9,923 nt of DNA, taken from assembly GCA_007131465.1 (NCBI GenBank), contig SLQN01000430.1, forward strand, positions 1-9,923, in the 5' to 3' direction. The stretch comes from Paracoccaceae bacterium (lineage in GTDB: Bacteria; Pseudomonadota; Alphaproteobacteria; Rhodobacterales; Rhodobacteraceae). Position 1 is the stretch's first letter; every line of letters starts with the position of its first letter. The notes below the pieces were generated by a model. That model did no database searches. It was not told where the DNA came from and saw only the letters and a list, made by a program, of their open reading frames with translations. Shown piece by piece: positions 1 to 5,993 of this stretch. A program made the translations under genes and the position numbers.

Positions 1-49
1 CCCCCAAGATCCAGCCTCGGATCTTCATTGCCGTTTCCATCAGTAACAC
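1..49 (-). CDS. istA: IS21 transposase IstA, N-terminal fragment (runs off the window)
   Basis: Only about 16 codons are visible. They begin at a GTG at 49 (or an ATG at 40) and read VLLMETAMKIRGWILG. This resembles the IstA amino terminus (an ME-x-x-MKIR-type start) that precedes the helix-turn-helix of the DDE transposase. A strong Shine-Dalgarno (GGAGG, minus strand of 58-62) sits 8 nt upstream of the GTG, which favours that start. The gene reads away from the acyl-CoA ligase and lies inside the IS left end. The call rests on the combination of terminal repeats, ribosome binding site and N-terminal residues; the fragment alone would be too short to identify. Confidence 0.55.
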   Translation of the reverse strand, partial: MLLMETAMKIRGWILG

Positions 50-94
50 CTGCTCTTCCTCCGTGCCCAAAGCGCACGGATGTTAACAATGCAG

Positions 95-136
95 GTGGGT
101 CAGTTTTAGATGATCATAACCCACCCAAGTGGGTCA
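95..136. repeat. Two direct terminal repeats GTGGGTCA of the IS21-type end
   Basis: GTGGGTCA occurs at 95-102 (then GTTTT) and at 129-136 (then CTTTT), 34 bp apart. IS21-family ends carry such repeated transposase-binding units. The longer string AGGTGGGTCAG at 93-103 recurs as its complement at 5712-5722, inside the broken integrase. Confidence 0.6.
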
Positions 137-156
137 CTTTTGCATGCCGATTCACA

Positions 157-456
157 ACCAAAGCCGAGGAATCGTTCTGCACTCCGCGAGTGCGCTACTG
201 GTCACGGCCCCAGACAACGCCGAGCCGTTCGTCCTTCGCGCCGTCCGCACCCGGAATATCGTCTTTTTTTGAGGATGCTGCGGATGCAATGCCGCAAACT
301 CACAGACCGTTCTCCGGCCCAAATCGGCCGGTCGGTCGGTTGCATGTTGCCCTGCAAAGCGGTCACAGGAACTCAGCACAGCACGAAAGCTCGGTCGGTC
401 ATCGCTTGGTTTGCCAAGGGCGGGTTGGTTCCGGACGGAAGCCTCTGGCATATAGG
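157..456. other. Gene-free 300 bp between the IS end and the acyl-CoA ligase stop
   Basis: I see no convincing gene here. An open frame on the minus strand overlaps the ligase 3' end but has no recognisable domain, and its composition (rich in R, S and P) looks like non-coding sequence. A GC-rich perfect inverted repeat, CCGGCC-N6-GGCCGG, lies at 314-331 beside a short CGGT tandem (about 325-340). It has no T-run on either strand, so it is at best a weak candidate for ending transcription of the ligase operon. The stretch may be degraded sequence between the operon and the inserted IS. Confidence 0.5.
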
Positions 457-2100
457 CTACTTCAGAACCAACTTTGAAGCACGCTGTCGCAATACAAATT
501 TCTGTATTTTCCCTGTTGAAGTGCGGGGGATCACCTCGAAGACAATCTTGTTGGGCACTTTGTAGGCGGCCAACTGTGCGCGACACCAGTTGCGCAGGGC
601 CATTTCATCTGCTTCCTGGCCAGAATTCAGTTCAACAAAGGCGCAGGGCGTTTCGCCCCATTTTTCGTGCGGCATCGCAACCACTGACGCAACTGCGACT
701 GCAGGGTGCCGGTATAGGGCTTCTTCCACCTCGATCGAGGAAATATTCTCGCCGCCGGAAATGATGATGTCCTTTGAGCGATCCTTGAGCTGAATATACC
801 CATCGGGGTGGACGACTCCCAGATCACCAGAGTGGAACCAACCATCCGCAAATGCCTTTCGAGTAGCCTCAGTGTTGCGGAAATAACCTTTCATCACCAC
901 GTTGCCGCGAAACATGACTTCACCGATGGTTTCGCCATCACGCGCAACAGGCTGCATTGTGTCGGGATCGAGGACGGCCAGCTCTTCCAACGGTAAATAC
1001 CGCACGCCTTGTCGCGCCTTCAGTCGTGCCTGTTCGGTGTCGGGAAGGGCTGACCAGTCGCCATGCCATTCATTGACAACTGCCGGACCATAGGTCTCGG
1101 TCAGGCCGTAGAGATGCGTCACGTCGAAACCTGCGGCTTTCATGCTGGCCAATAGCCGTTCCGGTGGCGGGGCGGCAGCGGTGAAGAACTGTACCCTTCT
1201 GTCCAGAGCGCGCTTTTCGGCTTGCGGCGCGCTTTCGATCAGCGACATCACGATGGGCGCACCGCACAGATGCGTCACGTCTTCTTCGGCCAAAGCCCGC
1301 CAAATTGGTTCGGACCGCACCTGCCGCAGACAGACATGGGTACCGATGATCGCCGATAGCGTCCATGGAAAGCACCAGCCATTGCAGTGGAACATGGGCA
1401 ACGTCCACAGGTAGACACTGTGTTTGGCCATCGAGGTGGTCAGCGCATTGCCCTGCGCCAGAAGATAGGCGCCACGATGATGTGACACCACGCCTTTGGG
1501 ATCGCCCGTGGTGCCGGATGTGTAGTTGATCGAAATCGCGTCCCATTCATCCTCTGGCATCAGCCACGCGAAATACGGGTCGCCCGAAGCAAGGAAGCGC
1601 TCGTAGTCTTCCGCCTCGTCCAGCGTGCCGGGGCCAGTATATTCGGGGTCGTCATACAGGACTACCGGCGGCGTGACCTTGGCTAATGCAAGCGCCTCGG
1701 CCATGAGGGGCGCAAATTCCCGGTCAACGATCACGAGTTTCGCCATCGCATGGTCAAGCTGAAAGGCGATGATCGCGGCATCCAGCCGGGTGTTGATCGA
1801 ATGCAGCACTGCGCCGCACATCGGCACCCCGTAATGACATTCCAGCATCGCGGGCGTATTGGCCAGCATCACAGAGACAGTATCACCACGACCCAAACCT
1901 TGCCCGGCAAGGGCAGAGGCCAATTGCCGCGCGCGGCTGTAGAATTGCGCGTAGCTGCGCCGCAAACCACCATGCACGATGGCAGTGTGATCGGGAAAGA
2001 CACTGGCCGCGCGCTCCAGGAACCCAAGCGGCGTCAGGGGCTGATAATTGGCCGGATTGCGGTCCAGCCCGATGTTATAGGGGTTTTCGGACATGGTCAT
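457..2100 (-). CDS. AMP-forming acyl-CoA synthetase, DmdB-like
   Basis: Adenylate-forming CoA ligase (ANL superfamily) of about 547 residues, the usual length. It would activate a carboxylic acid with ATP and CoA in the cytoplasm. Visible motifs: P-loop YTSGTTGDPKGV (about 193-204), YGLTETYGP (331-339), the WFHSGDLG hinge region (421-428), GGENISS (449-455) and the C-terminal TSTGKIQK with the likely catalytic lysine at about 531. The segment LPMFHCNGW (234-242) has a His and a Trp four apart, the spacing I recall for the substrate-site residues of the methylmercaptopropionate ligase DmdB; other short and medium-chain ligases share it, so substrate is not proven. I chose the ATG at 2100 because it overlaps the upstream stop as ATGA. 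An in-frame ATG at 2112 and one at 2094 (with AGGA 9 nt upstream) are alternatives. It is the last gene of the four-gene block. Confidence 0.93.
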   Translation of the reverse strand: MTMSENPYNIGLDRNPANYQPLTPLGFLERAASVFPDHTAIVHGGLRRSYAQFYSRARQLASALAGQGLGRGDTVSVMLANTPAMLECHYGVPMCGAVLHSINTRLDAAIIAFQLDHAMAKLVIVDREFAPLMAEALALAKVTPPVVLYDDPEYTGPGTLDEAEDYERFLASGDPYFAWLMPEDEWDAISINYTSGTTGDPKGVVSHHRGAYLLAQGNALTTSMAKHSVYLWTLPMFHCNGWCFPWTLSAIIGTHVCLRQVRSEPIWRALAEEDVTHLCGAPIVMSLIESAPQAEKRALDRRVQFFTAAAPPPERLLASMKAAGFDVTHLYGLTETYGPAVVNEWHGDWSALPDTEQARLKARQGVRYLPLEELAVLDPDTMQPVARDGETIGEVMFRGNVVMKGYFRNTEATRKAFADGWFHSGDLGVVHPDGYIQLKDRSKDIIISGGENISSIEVEEALYRHPAVAVASVVAMPHEKWGETPCAFVELNSGQEADEMALRNWCRAQLAAYKVPNKIVFEVIPRTSTGKIQKFVLRQRASKLVLK

Positions 2101-2900
2101 TGATCCTGCCACTGCGGCGCGCGTTTCTCGATAAAAGCCCCGATGCCTTCTTCGGCATCATGGGCCAGCATGTTTTCGACCATCACCTGGCTGGCATAGT
2201 CATAGGCATCGGCAAGCAGCATTTCACGCTGCGCGTAGAAAGCGCGTTTACCTGTGGCCAGCGTCATGCTGGATTTCGACGCGATCTTGCGGGCCATGTC
2301 CATCACTGTGGCGGTCAGTTCCGTTGCCGGGACCGCATAGTTCACAAGGTCCATCTCTGCCGCGCGGGGGGCCGGGATCATGTCGCCGGTCAGCAGCATT
2401 TCCATCGCGTGCTTGTTGGCGACTTTGCGCGACAAGGCCACCATCGGGGTTGAGCAGAACAGCCCGATATGCACGCCAGGTGTGCTGAACCTTGCGGTAT
2501 CGGCTGCAATCGCCAGATCACAGCTTGCCACCAGCTGACAGCCAGCAGCCGTCGCAACACCCGTCACTTCAGCGATCACGGGCTTGGGGCAAGTGACGAT
2601 ACCCTGCATCACGCCAGAGCATTGCGCCATGACCTTGGCGAAATAGGCGCGGCCACGGTCAGGCCCCGCGCGCCCGGCGGTCATTTCCTTCAGATCATGC
2701 CCGGCACAAAAGGCCGGGCCATTGGCGGCAAGGACAATCACACGCACTGCACTGTCCTTGCCTGCTTCCGCGAAGGCCGTGCCAAGCTCCGAGAGCATCG
2801 CCTCGGACAAGGCATTTCGGCGCGCGACATCGTTCAGGGTCAGACGCAGGATGCCGTCGGCTGAAAGGTCGCGCAGCAGGATGTCAGTTTCAGAAGTCAT
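2097..2900 (-). CDS. Enoyl-CoA hydratase/isomerase-fold protein, ECHDC3-like, lacking catalytic glutamates
   Basis: Crotonase-superfamily protein of 267 residues. The acyl-CoA oxyanion-hole region is clear (AFCAGHDLKE, 63-72, and the ATAAGCQLVASCD helix, 116-128), and the C-terminal FIEKRAPQW is typical of the family. Overall wording matches the ECHDC3 branch (GHDLKE, AAGCQLVASCD, GLFCSTP). The two glutamates that do hydration in rat mitochondrial ECH (144 and 164) align with Gln122 and Gly142, with the same spacing of 20. Classical hydration is therefore unlikely; binding, isomerisation or thioester chemistry on a CoA substrate is possible but unproven. The ATG at 2900 follows the OsmC stop by 21 bp with a G-rich but weak ribosome binding site, and the stop overlaps the ligase start. 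It is not a convincing DmdD, which needs both glutamates. Confidence 0.92.
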   Translation of the reverse strand: MTSETDILLRDLSADGILRLTLNDVARRNALSEAMLSELGTAFAEAGKDSAVRVIVLAANGPAFCAGHDLKEMTAGRAGPDRGRAYFAKVMAQCSGVMQGIVTCPKPVIAEVTGVATAAGCQLVASCDLAIAADTARFSTPGVHIGLFCSTPMVALSRKVANKHAMEMLLTGDMIPAPRAAEMDLVNYAVPATELTATVMDMARKIASKSSMTLATGKRAFYAQREMLLADAYDYASQVMVENMLAHDAEEGIGAFIEKRAPQWQDQ

Positions 2901-2921
2901 GCGCGCAGCCCCCAGCCGTTT

Positions 2922-3371
2922 TCAGTTGACATTGATTTCCACATTTTCAGCGAGCGTATTGGCGATGAAGCAATAGCGATGAGCGCGGTGCTGCATCTCG
3001 TTCAGTTGCGCATCGCTGACCGAAAAGCCTGTATCGAAACGCACGACCGGGTTCAGGTCGATCCGCGTGACCGACATCTGCCCTTGCGGGTTCTTGCCCA
3101 GATGCGCCTCGGCGTAGTCGTGATAGCTGGCCACAGGCCAACCCGCCTTGGCGCAAAGCGCCAGGAAGGTCATCATGTGACAGCTTGACAGGGCCGCAGC
3201 GAGGGCCTGTTCGGGATTGGTGTGGTCCGGATCGCCGCCCCAGTCCGGGGCGGCATCGACTTGCAGCTCATGGCTGCGATTGTATTGCACGGAATGCGCG
3301 TTCGAGAACTTGCCCGTTTCCAAGGCAGGCTCGGCGCGATGCCAGTGCAATTCTATGGCCAGCGCAGACAT
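2922..3371 (-). CDS. OsmC/Ohr-family peroxiredoxin-like protein
   Basis: Small OsmC-fold protein (149 residues from the ATG at 3371; a GTG two codons upstream at 3377 is an alternative). Numbered from the GTG, the family signatures are NPEQALAAALSSCHMMTFL with Cys66, and HRAHRYCFIANTL with Cys136. These are the pair that forms the redox centre reducing organic hydroperoxides in OsmC and Ohr proteins. A further Cys75 lies near the first. There is no signal peptide, so it should be cytoplasmic. The gene starts 11 bp after the DmdA-like stop and ends 21 bp before the crotonase start, so it is almost certainly co-transcribed with the catabolic genes. The context suggests protection against a reactive by-product or thiol chemistry on an intermediate; that is inference. 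Confidence 0.9.
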   Translation of the reverse strand: MSALAIELHWHRAEPALETGKFSNAHSVQYNRSHELQVDAAPDWGGDPDHTNPEQALAAALSSCHMMTFLALCAKAGWPVASYHDYAEAHLGKNPQGQMSVTRIDLNPVVRFDTGFSVSDAQLNEMQHRAHRYCFIANTLAENVEINVN

Positions 3372-3382
3372 GGACACCCCGC

Positions 3383-4555
3383 TCAGGCAGAGGCTTGGGC
3401 AGTGGCAGCCACGCCAGTTGCCGCAATGCTCTTACGCGGGTCGAAGAATGGGCGCTCCACAACGGTCGCGGTCGACTCGCCTGCCTGAGTGATGACCTGC
3501 AGCTTCGTGCCAAGCTCGGCGGCCTTGATCGCGACCATGGCAAGGGCGATGTTCTTCTTCAGGCGCGGCGAATAGACCGCCGATGTGACCTTACCCACCG
3601 CAGCGCCGTCATGGTGGAGTGTCCAGAAGCTGGTATTTGGTCCCGCCAACGGATCGCCGTCGATGATCAGCCCGACCTGTTTGCGCGTGATCCCGTTGTC
3701 ACGGATGCGCTGCAGGGCGAATTTGCCGATGAAATCCGCCTCCATGTCCAGATTGACCAGACGATCCAGCCCCAGCTCGAAAGGGTTGGTGTGAATATCG
3801 GCATCGGCATGATAGGACAGCATCCCGCCTTCGATCCGACGAATGCTCGAAGTGTGGCCGGGTTTCAGCCCGAATGCCATGCCAACAGCCATGATCCGTT
3901 CCCACAGCGCATCACCATAAGCCGAGTCGCGCAGGTAAAGCTCATAGCCCAGCTCGCTTGACCAGCCCGTGCGCGACACGATCAGCGGAATGCCATCCAG
4001 TTCCATCTCACGATGCCAGTAGTAGCGCAGGTCGAGGATCTCATCGCCGAACAGCGCCTGCATGATCTCGCCCGATTTCGGGCCTTGCAACTGCAGGGGC
4101 GAGACATCGGGCTCGGAAATCGAGACCTGCATGCCGGAATGCACGGCCACGCCTTGAGCCCACAGCAGGATATCGCTGTCGGCCAGTGACAGCCAGAAAT
4201 GATCTTCCGCCAGTTTCAGCAGGATCGGGTCATTCAGAATGCCGCCTTCGGCATTGGTGATCAGGACATATTTGCATTGACCCACGGCCATTTTCGACAG
4301 ATCGCGCGGGGTAAGCATCTGGACGAAACGCGCAGCATCCGGCCCCGTGATTTCCACCTGACGTTCGACACCGACATCGCAGAGGATGGCGGTGTTCACG
4401 AGGTTCCAGAAATTCTGCTCGGGGTCGCCAAAGTCACGCGGGATATACATGTGATTATAGACCGAAAACCCCTGTGCCCCCCAGCGCACGGTTGCATCGA
4501 AATAGGGCGATTTGCGGATCTGTGTGCCGAAGCCGAAGTCTTGCATTGCGTTCAT
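3383..4555 (-). CDS. GcvT-family folate-dependent demethylase, DmdA-like
   Basis: GcvT/aminomethyltransferase-family protein, 390 residues from the ATG at 4555. Proteins of this family move a methyl or aminomethyl carbon to tetrahydrofolate. It resembles DMSP demethylase DmdA across its length: YFDATVRWGAQGFSVYNHMYIP near the N-terminus, DVGVERQVEI (60-69), ILNDPILLKL (106-115), SEPDVSPLQLQGPKSG (147-162), NPFELGLDRLV (257-267) and SAVYSPRLKKNIALAMV (325-341). Where proven DmdA reads GWSKQGGFE, this protein reads RTGWSSELGYELY (195-207), closer to the RTGYTGE-G-E of glycine-cleavage T protein. I therefore call it DmdA-like and leave the substrate open. The start at 4555 has AAGGGTGGA about 4 nt upstream; an ATG at 4585 would add ten unconserved residues and has a poorer site. 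It is first in the block, downstream of the Lrp gene. Confidence 0.88.
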   Translation of the reverse strand: MNAMQDFGFGTQIRKSPYFDATVRWGAQGFSVYNHMYIPRDFGDPEQNFWNLVNTAILCDVGVERQVEITGPDAARFVQMLTPRDLSKMAVGQCKYVLITNAEGGILNDPILLKLAEDHFWLSLADSDILLWAQGVAVHSGMQVSISEPDVSPLQLQGPKSGEIMQALFGDEILDLRYYWHREMELDGIPLIVSRTGWSSELGYELYLRDSAYGDALWERIMAVGMAFGLKPGHTSSIRRIEGGMLSYHADADIHTNPFELGLDRLVNLDMEADFIGKFALQRIRDNGITRKQVGLIIDGDPLAGPNTSFWTLHHDGAAVGKVTSAVYSPRLKKNIALAMVAIKAAELGTKLQVITQAGESTATVVERPFFDPRKSIAATGVAATAQASA

Positions 4556-4717
4556 GTCGTCCACCCTTGTTTGCGGCTGGGGCATTGCCTGATACCGCGG
4601 TTCCTCTGGGACAAGGAAATAGCGCCAATGCTGCGTGAGAACGGACCGAAATCGGGAGGCTTTGAGACCTGTTCAGGCTTGGATTCTGCGAAAAACAGAC
4701 CGTTTGGGCTGGCAAGT
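4556..4717 (-). promoter_or_regulatory. Intergenic leader between the Lrp gene and the DmdA-like gene
   Basis: This 162-bp gap is far larger than the 11-21 bp gaps or the overlap inside the block, so the block may have its own promoter here, possibly controlled by the adjacent Lrp-type protein. I could not pick -35 and -10 boxes with confidence. A T-rich string (minus strand of 4690-4697) follows the Lrp stop, but no good stem precedes it directly. Confidence 0.3.
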
Positions 4718-4733
4718 CTATCGCTTGCGATAG
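4718..4733 (-). repeat. Perfect 7-bp hairpin at the 3' end of the Lrp gene
   Basis: CTATCGC-TT-GCGATAG at 4718-4733 is a perfect inverted repeat that includes the Lrp TAG stop (complement of 4718-4720). It lacks a following U-run on the minus strand, so it is not a standard intrinsic terminator. It could pause transcription, stabilise the mRNA end, or be chance. Confidence 0.35.
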
Positions 4734-5212
4734 GCCGCCAATTTGGCAAGGTTTGGTTGCTCGGCCTTGATCAAGCGGGTGGCGAAATAGGTCATGTAGC
4801 GATCAATCGCCAGATCTGCGGCAAGCAAGTCCTCCATCACCTCCTGAAAGGTCGTAAGGCTGGGGGTTACAACGATCATCACATAGTCGAGTCCGCCGCC
4901 TGTCGCGACGCAGTTGATGATTTCATCTCTGGCCTTGATATAGGTCTCGAATCTGTCGAAATCGATTTTCCGATGTGAGTTCAAGGAAACCGTCACGACC
5001 ACACGGGTTGCATCCAGAACCTTGTCCAGCGCGATGTCCGCATGGTAGCCGCGAATATAGCCCGCGTCGCGCAATCGCGCCAACCGCGCCCAGCAGGGGG
5101 TCGGAGAGAGGTTTACAATCTCGGCCAGCTTGGTCTTGCTTAATTGCCCATGACGCTGGACAGCGCTGAGGATGCGAATGTCAGTAGGATCGAGCCCTTG
5201 CCGTTCTCGCAT
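4718..5212 (-). CDS. Lrp/AsnC-family transcriptional regulator
   Basis: 164 residues, the normal size for the family. An N-terminal winged helix-turn-helix (LDPTDIRILSAVQRHGQ, then SKTKLAEIVNLSPTPCWARLARL, about 7-47) is followed by GYIRGYHADI (51-60) and a RAM ligand-binding domain (about 70-150, including VATGGGLDYVMIVV). Such proteins bind DNA as dimers or octamers and sense amino acids or related small molecules. The ATG at 5212 has a clear Shine-Dalgarno, GAGGTG, 7 nt upstream. It is co-directional with the DmdA-like block, so it probably controls that block and itself. Three perfect palindromes lie in its leader. Canonical dmdA in Ruegeria pomeroyi sits beside a GntR-type gene as I recall, so an Lrp partner is a difference. 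Confidence 0.92.
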   Translation of the reverse strand: MRERQGLDPTDIRILSAVQRHGQLSKTKLAEIVNLSPTPCWARLARLRDAGYIRGYHADIALDKVLDATRVVVTVSLNSHRKIDFDRFETYIKARDEIINCVATGGGLDYVMIVVTPSLTTFQEVMEDLLAADLAIDRYMTYFATRLIKAEQPNLAKLAAYRKR

Positions 5213-5231
5213 CTATCAACACCTCGCGGAC

Positions 5232-5292
5232 TGACCAATATTCGGGTCACTGTTTGAGTACGACATCGGTCCGATCATGTGTATATGATATA
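5232..5292. promoter_or_regulatory. Cluster of palindromes upstream of the Lrp gene (candidate operators)
   Basis: Three perfect inverted repeats lie within about 60 bp of leader: TGACC-N8-GGTCA (5232-5249, with an AT-rich AATATT core), ATCGG-T-CCGAT (5265-5275) and TATAT-G-ATATA (5282-5292). The last lies in the most AT-rich patch of the leader and could overlap a -10 region. Lrp-family proteins often bind several phased sites near their own promoter, which fits, but no -35/-10 pair is convincing and binding is inferred. Confidence 0.4.
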
Positions 5293-5356
5293 GAAGGCAA
5301 CTGACGGAAAGACCTTGCGACGCATCAGAGGCCTGCAACGTCAGTTTTCGCGGTGC

Positions 5357-5993
5357 CTAAGCGTCCTGCTTCTTGTGCAATGCTGTCGCAAGAGGCAGCT
5401 GGTCGCGCAACAGATCCAGCAGGCTCGGCAACAGCATCGCTTTGCGATCCCGCCCGCCCTTGCCGTCATCGACATGGATCAGCATCCGATCACTGTCGAT
5501 ATCCTTGACCTTCAGGTTGCAGACCTCGGACGCGCGCAGCCCAGCTCCGTAGCTGATCCCGAGCGCTGCGCGATATTTGAGCCCCGGGCCCGGCACGGCG
5601 GCCATCAAGTCAGCCACCTCCTCGACACTCATGACAATCGGCAATTTGCGGGGCTTGCGATGAAACTGCATGAAGCGCGTTCGGCGGGAAAATGATACCC
5701 CAGATCATTTTCTGACCCACCTTACTCTCATCGCGTCCACAGGTGATGCCGAAAATGAACCGCAGGGAAATGATGCGCATGTTGAAGGTGCTGGCCGACA
5801 CGCCGTCCTGTGTCATCCTGAGCTGATAGGCGCGCAGGTCTTCGGGGGTGGCCGTATCAGGCGGCCGCCCGAGGAATGACGCGAAATGCTTCACATTCCG
5901 GATGTGCGCTTTTTGCGTCTTCTCGCACAACCCGCGAATATCCATGTCTTCGATCATCCGCTGACGCAGCGGGGTGGTCTTCTCCTCCTTCAT
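5357..5993 (-). pseudogene. Broken tyrosine recombinase of the IS91-associated type
   Basis: The N-terminal half (ATG at 5993, with AGGAGG 5 nt upstream) reads MKEEKTTPLRQRMIEDM onward for about 90 residues. It is a SAM-like DNA-binding domain as in phage-type integrases, specifically the recombinase found beside IS91-family transposases. At about 5723 the match stops. It resumes in another frame at about 5678 (RFMQFHRKPRKLP), running through YGAGLRASEV with the box I catalytic arginine (codon 5534-5536). Homology ends near 5405 at LLDLLR, and the frame then reads unrelated residues to a TAG at 5357. Box II (HxxR) and the catalytic tyrosine are missing and no IS91 transposase follows. The interruption plus truncation make it inactive. 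It is a remnant whose loss of the 3' end brought foreign sequence next to the Lrp leader. Confidence 0.85.
5679..5723. repeat. About 45-bp insertion with a perfect 9-bp hairpin inside the integrase
   Basis: The segment separating the two integrase frames contains GAAAATGAT-N7-ATCATTTTC (5688-5712), a perfect inverted repeat. It is followed by CTGACCCACCT (5712-5722), identical over 11 nt to the complement of 93-103 in the IS21-type end. The boundaries are set by where the integrase-like residues stop and resume, so they are approximate. It may be a leftover IS21-type terminus or another short mobile footprint. Confidence 0.5.

Larger units (their letters stand above)
1..156 (-). mobile_element. 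Left end of an IS21-family insertion sequence (partial)
   Basis: Read on the minus strand, the element begins at about 156 with a TGTGAATCGG terminus. Two direct copies of GTGGGTCA (plus-strand 95-102 and 129-136, 34 bp apart, each followed by a T-rich stretch) lie inside it. Multiple terminal repeats of this kind, placed upstream of istA, are characteristic of IS21-family ends. The start of an istA-like reading frame with a strong ribosome binding site follows, and the rest of the element is outside the window. The outer boundary at 156 or 157 is an estimate from the TG...CA rule. No target duplication can be checked because the other end is not visible. Confidence 0.65.

Noticed and set aside
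152..586. 144-codon open frame on the minus strand overlapping the ligase 3' end
   Set aside because: It shares the strand but a different frame with a well-supported gene, has no recognisable motif, and its composition looks random.
2097..2900. Assignment as methylthioacryloyl-CoA hydratase DmdD
   Set aside because: The length matches, but both catalytic glutamates are replaced and the signatures fit the ECHDC3 type better.
3185..3961. 258-codon open frame on the plus strand
   Set aside because: It lies antisense to the OsmC and DmdA-like genes, which have clear family motifs. Long antisense frames are common in GC-rich DNA.
3383..4585. Naming the gene dmdA or gcvT outright
   Set aside because: The core motif differs from proven DmdA, while the rest of the protein is not that of the glycine-cleavage T protein and no gcvH or gcvP is nearby.
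4199..4978. 259-codon open frame on the plus strand
   Set aside because: It is antisense to the DmdA-like and Lrp genes, with no domain and no ribosome binding site evidence.
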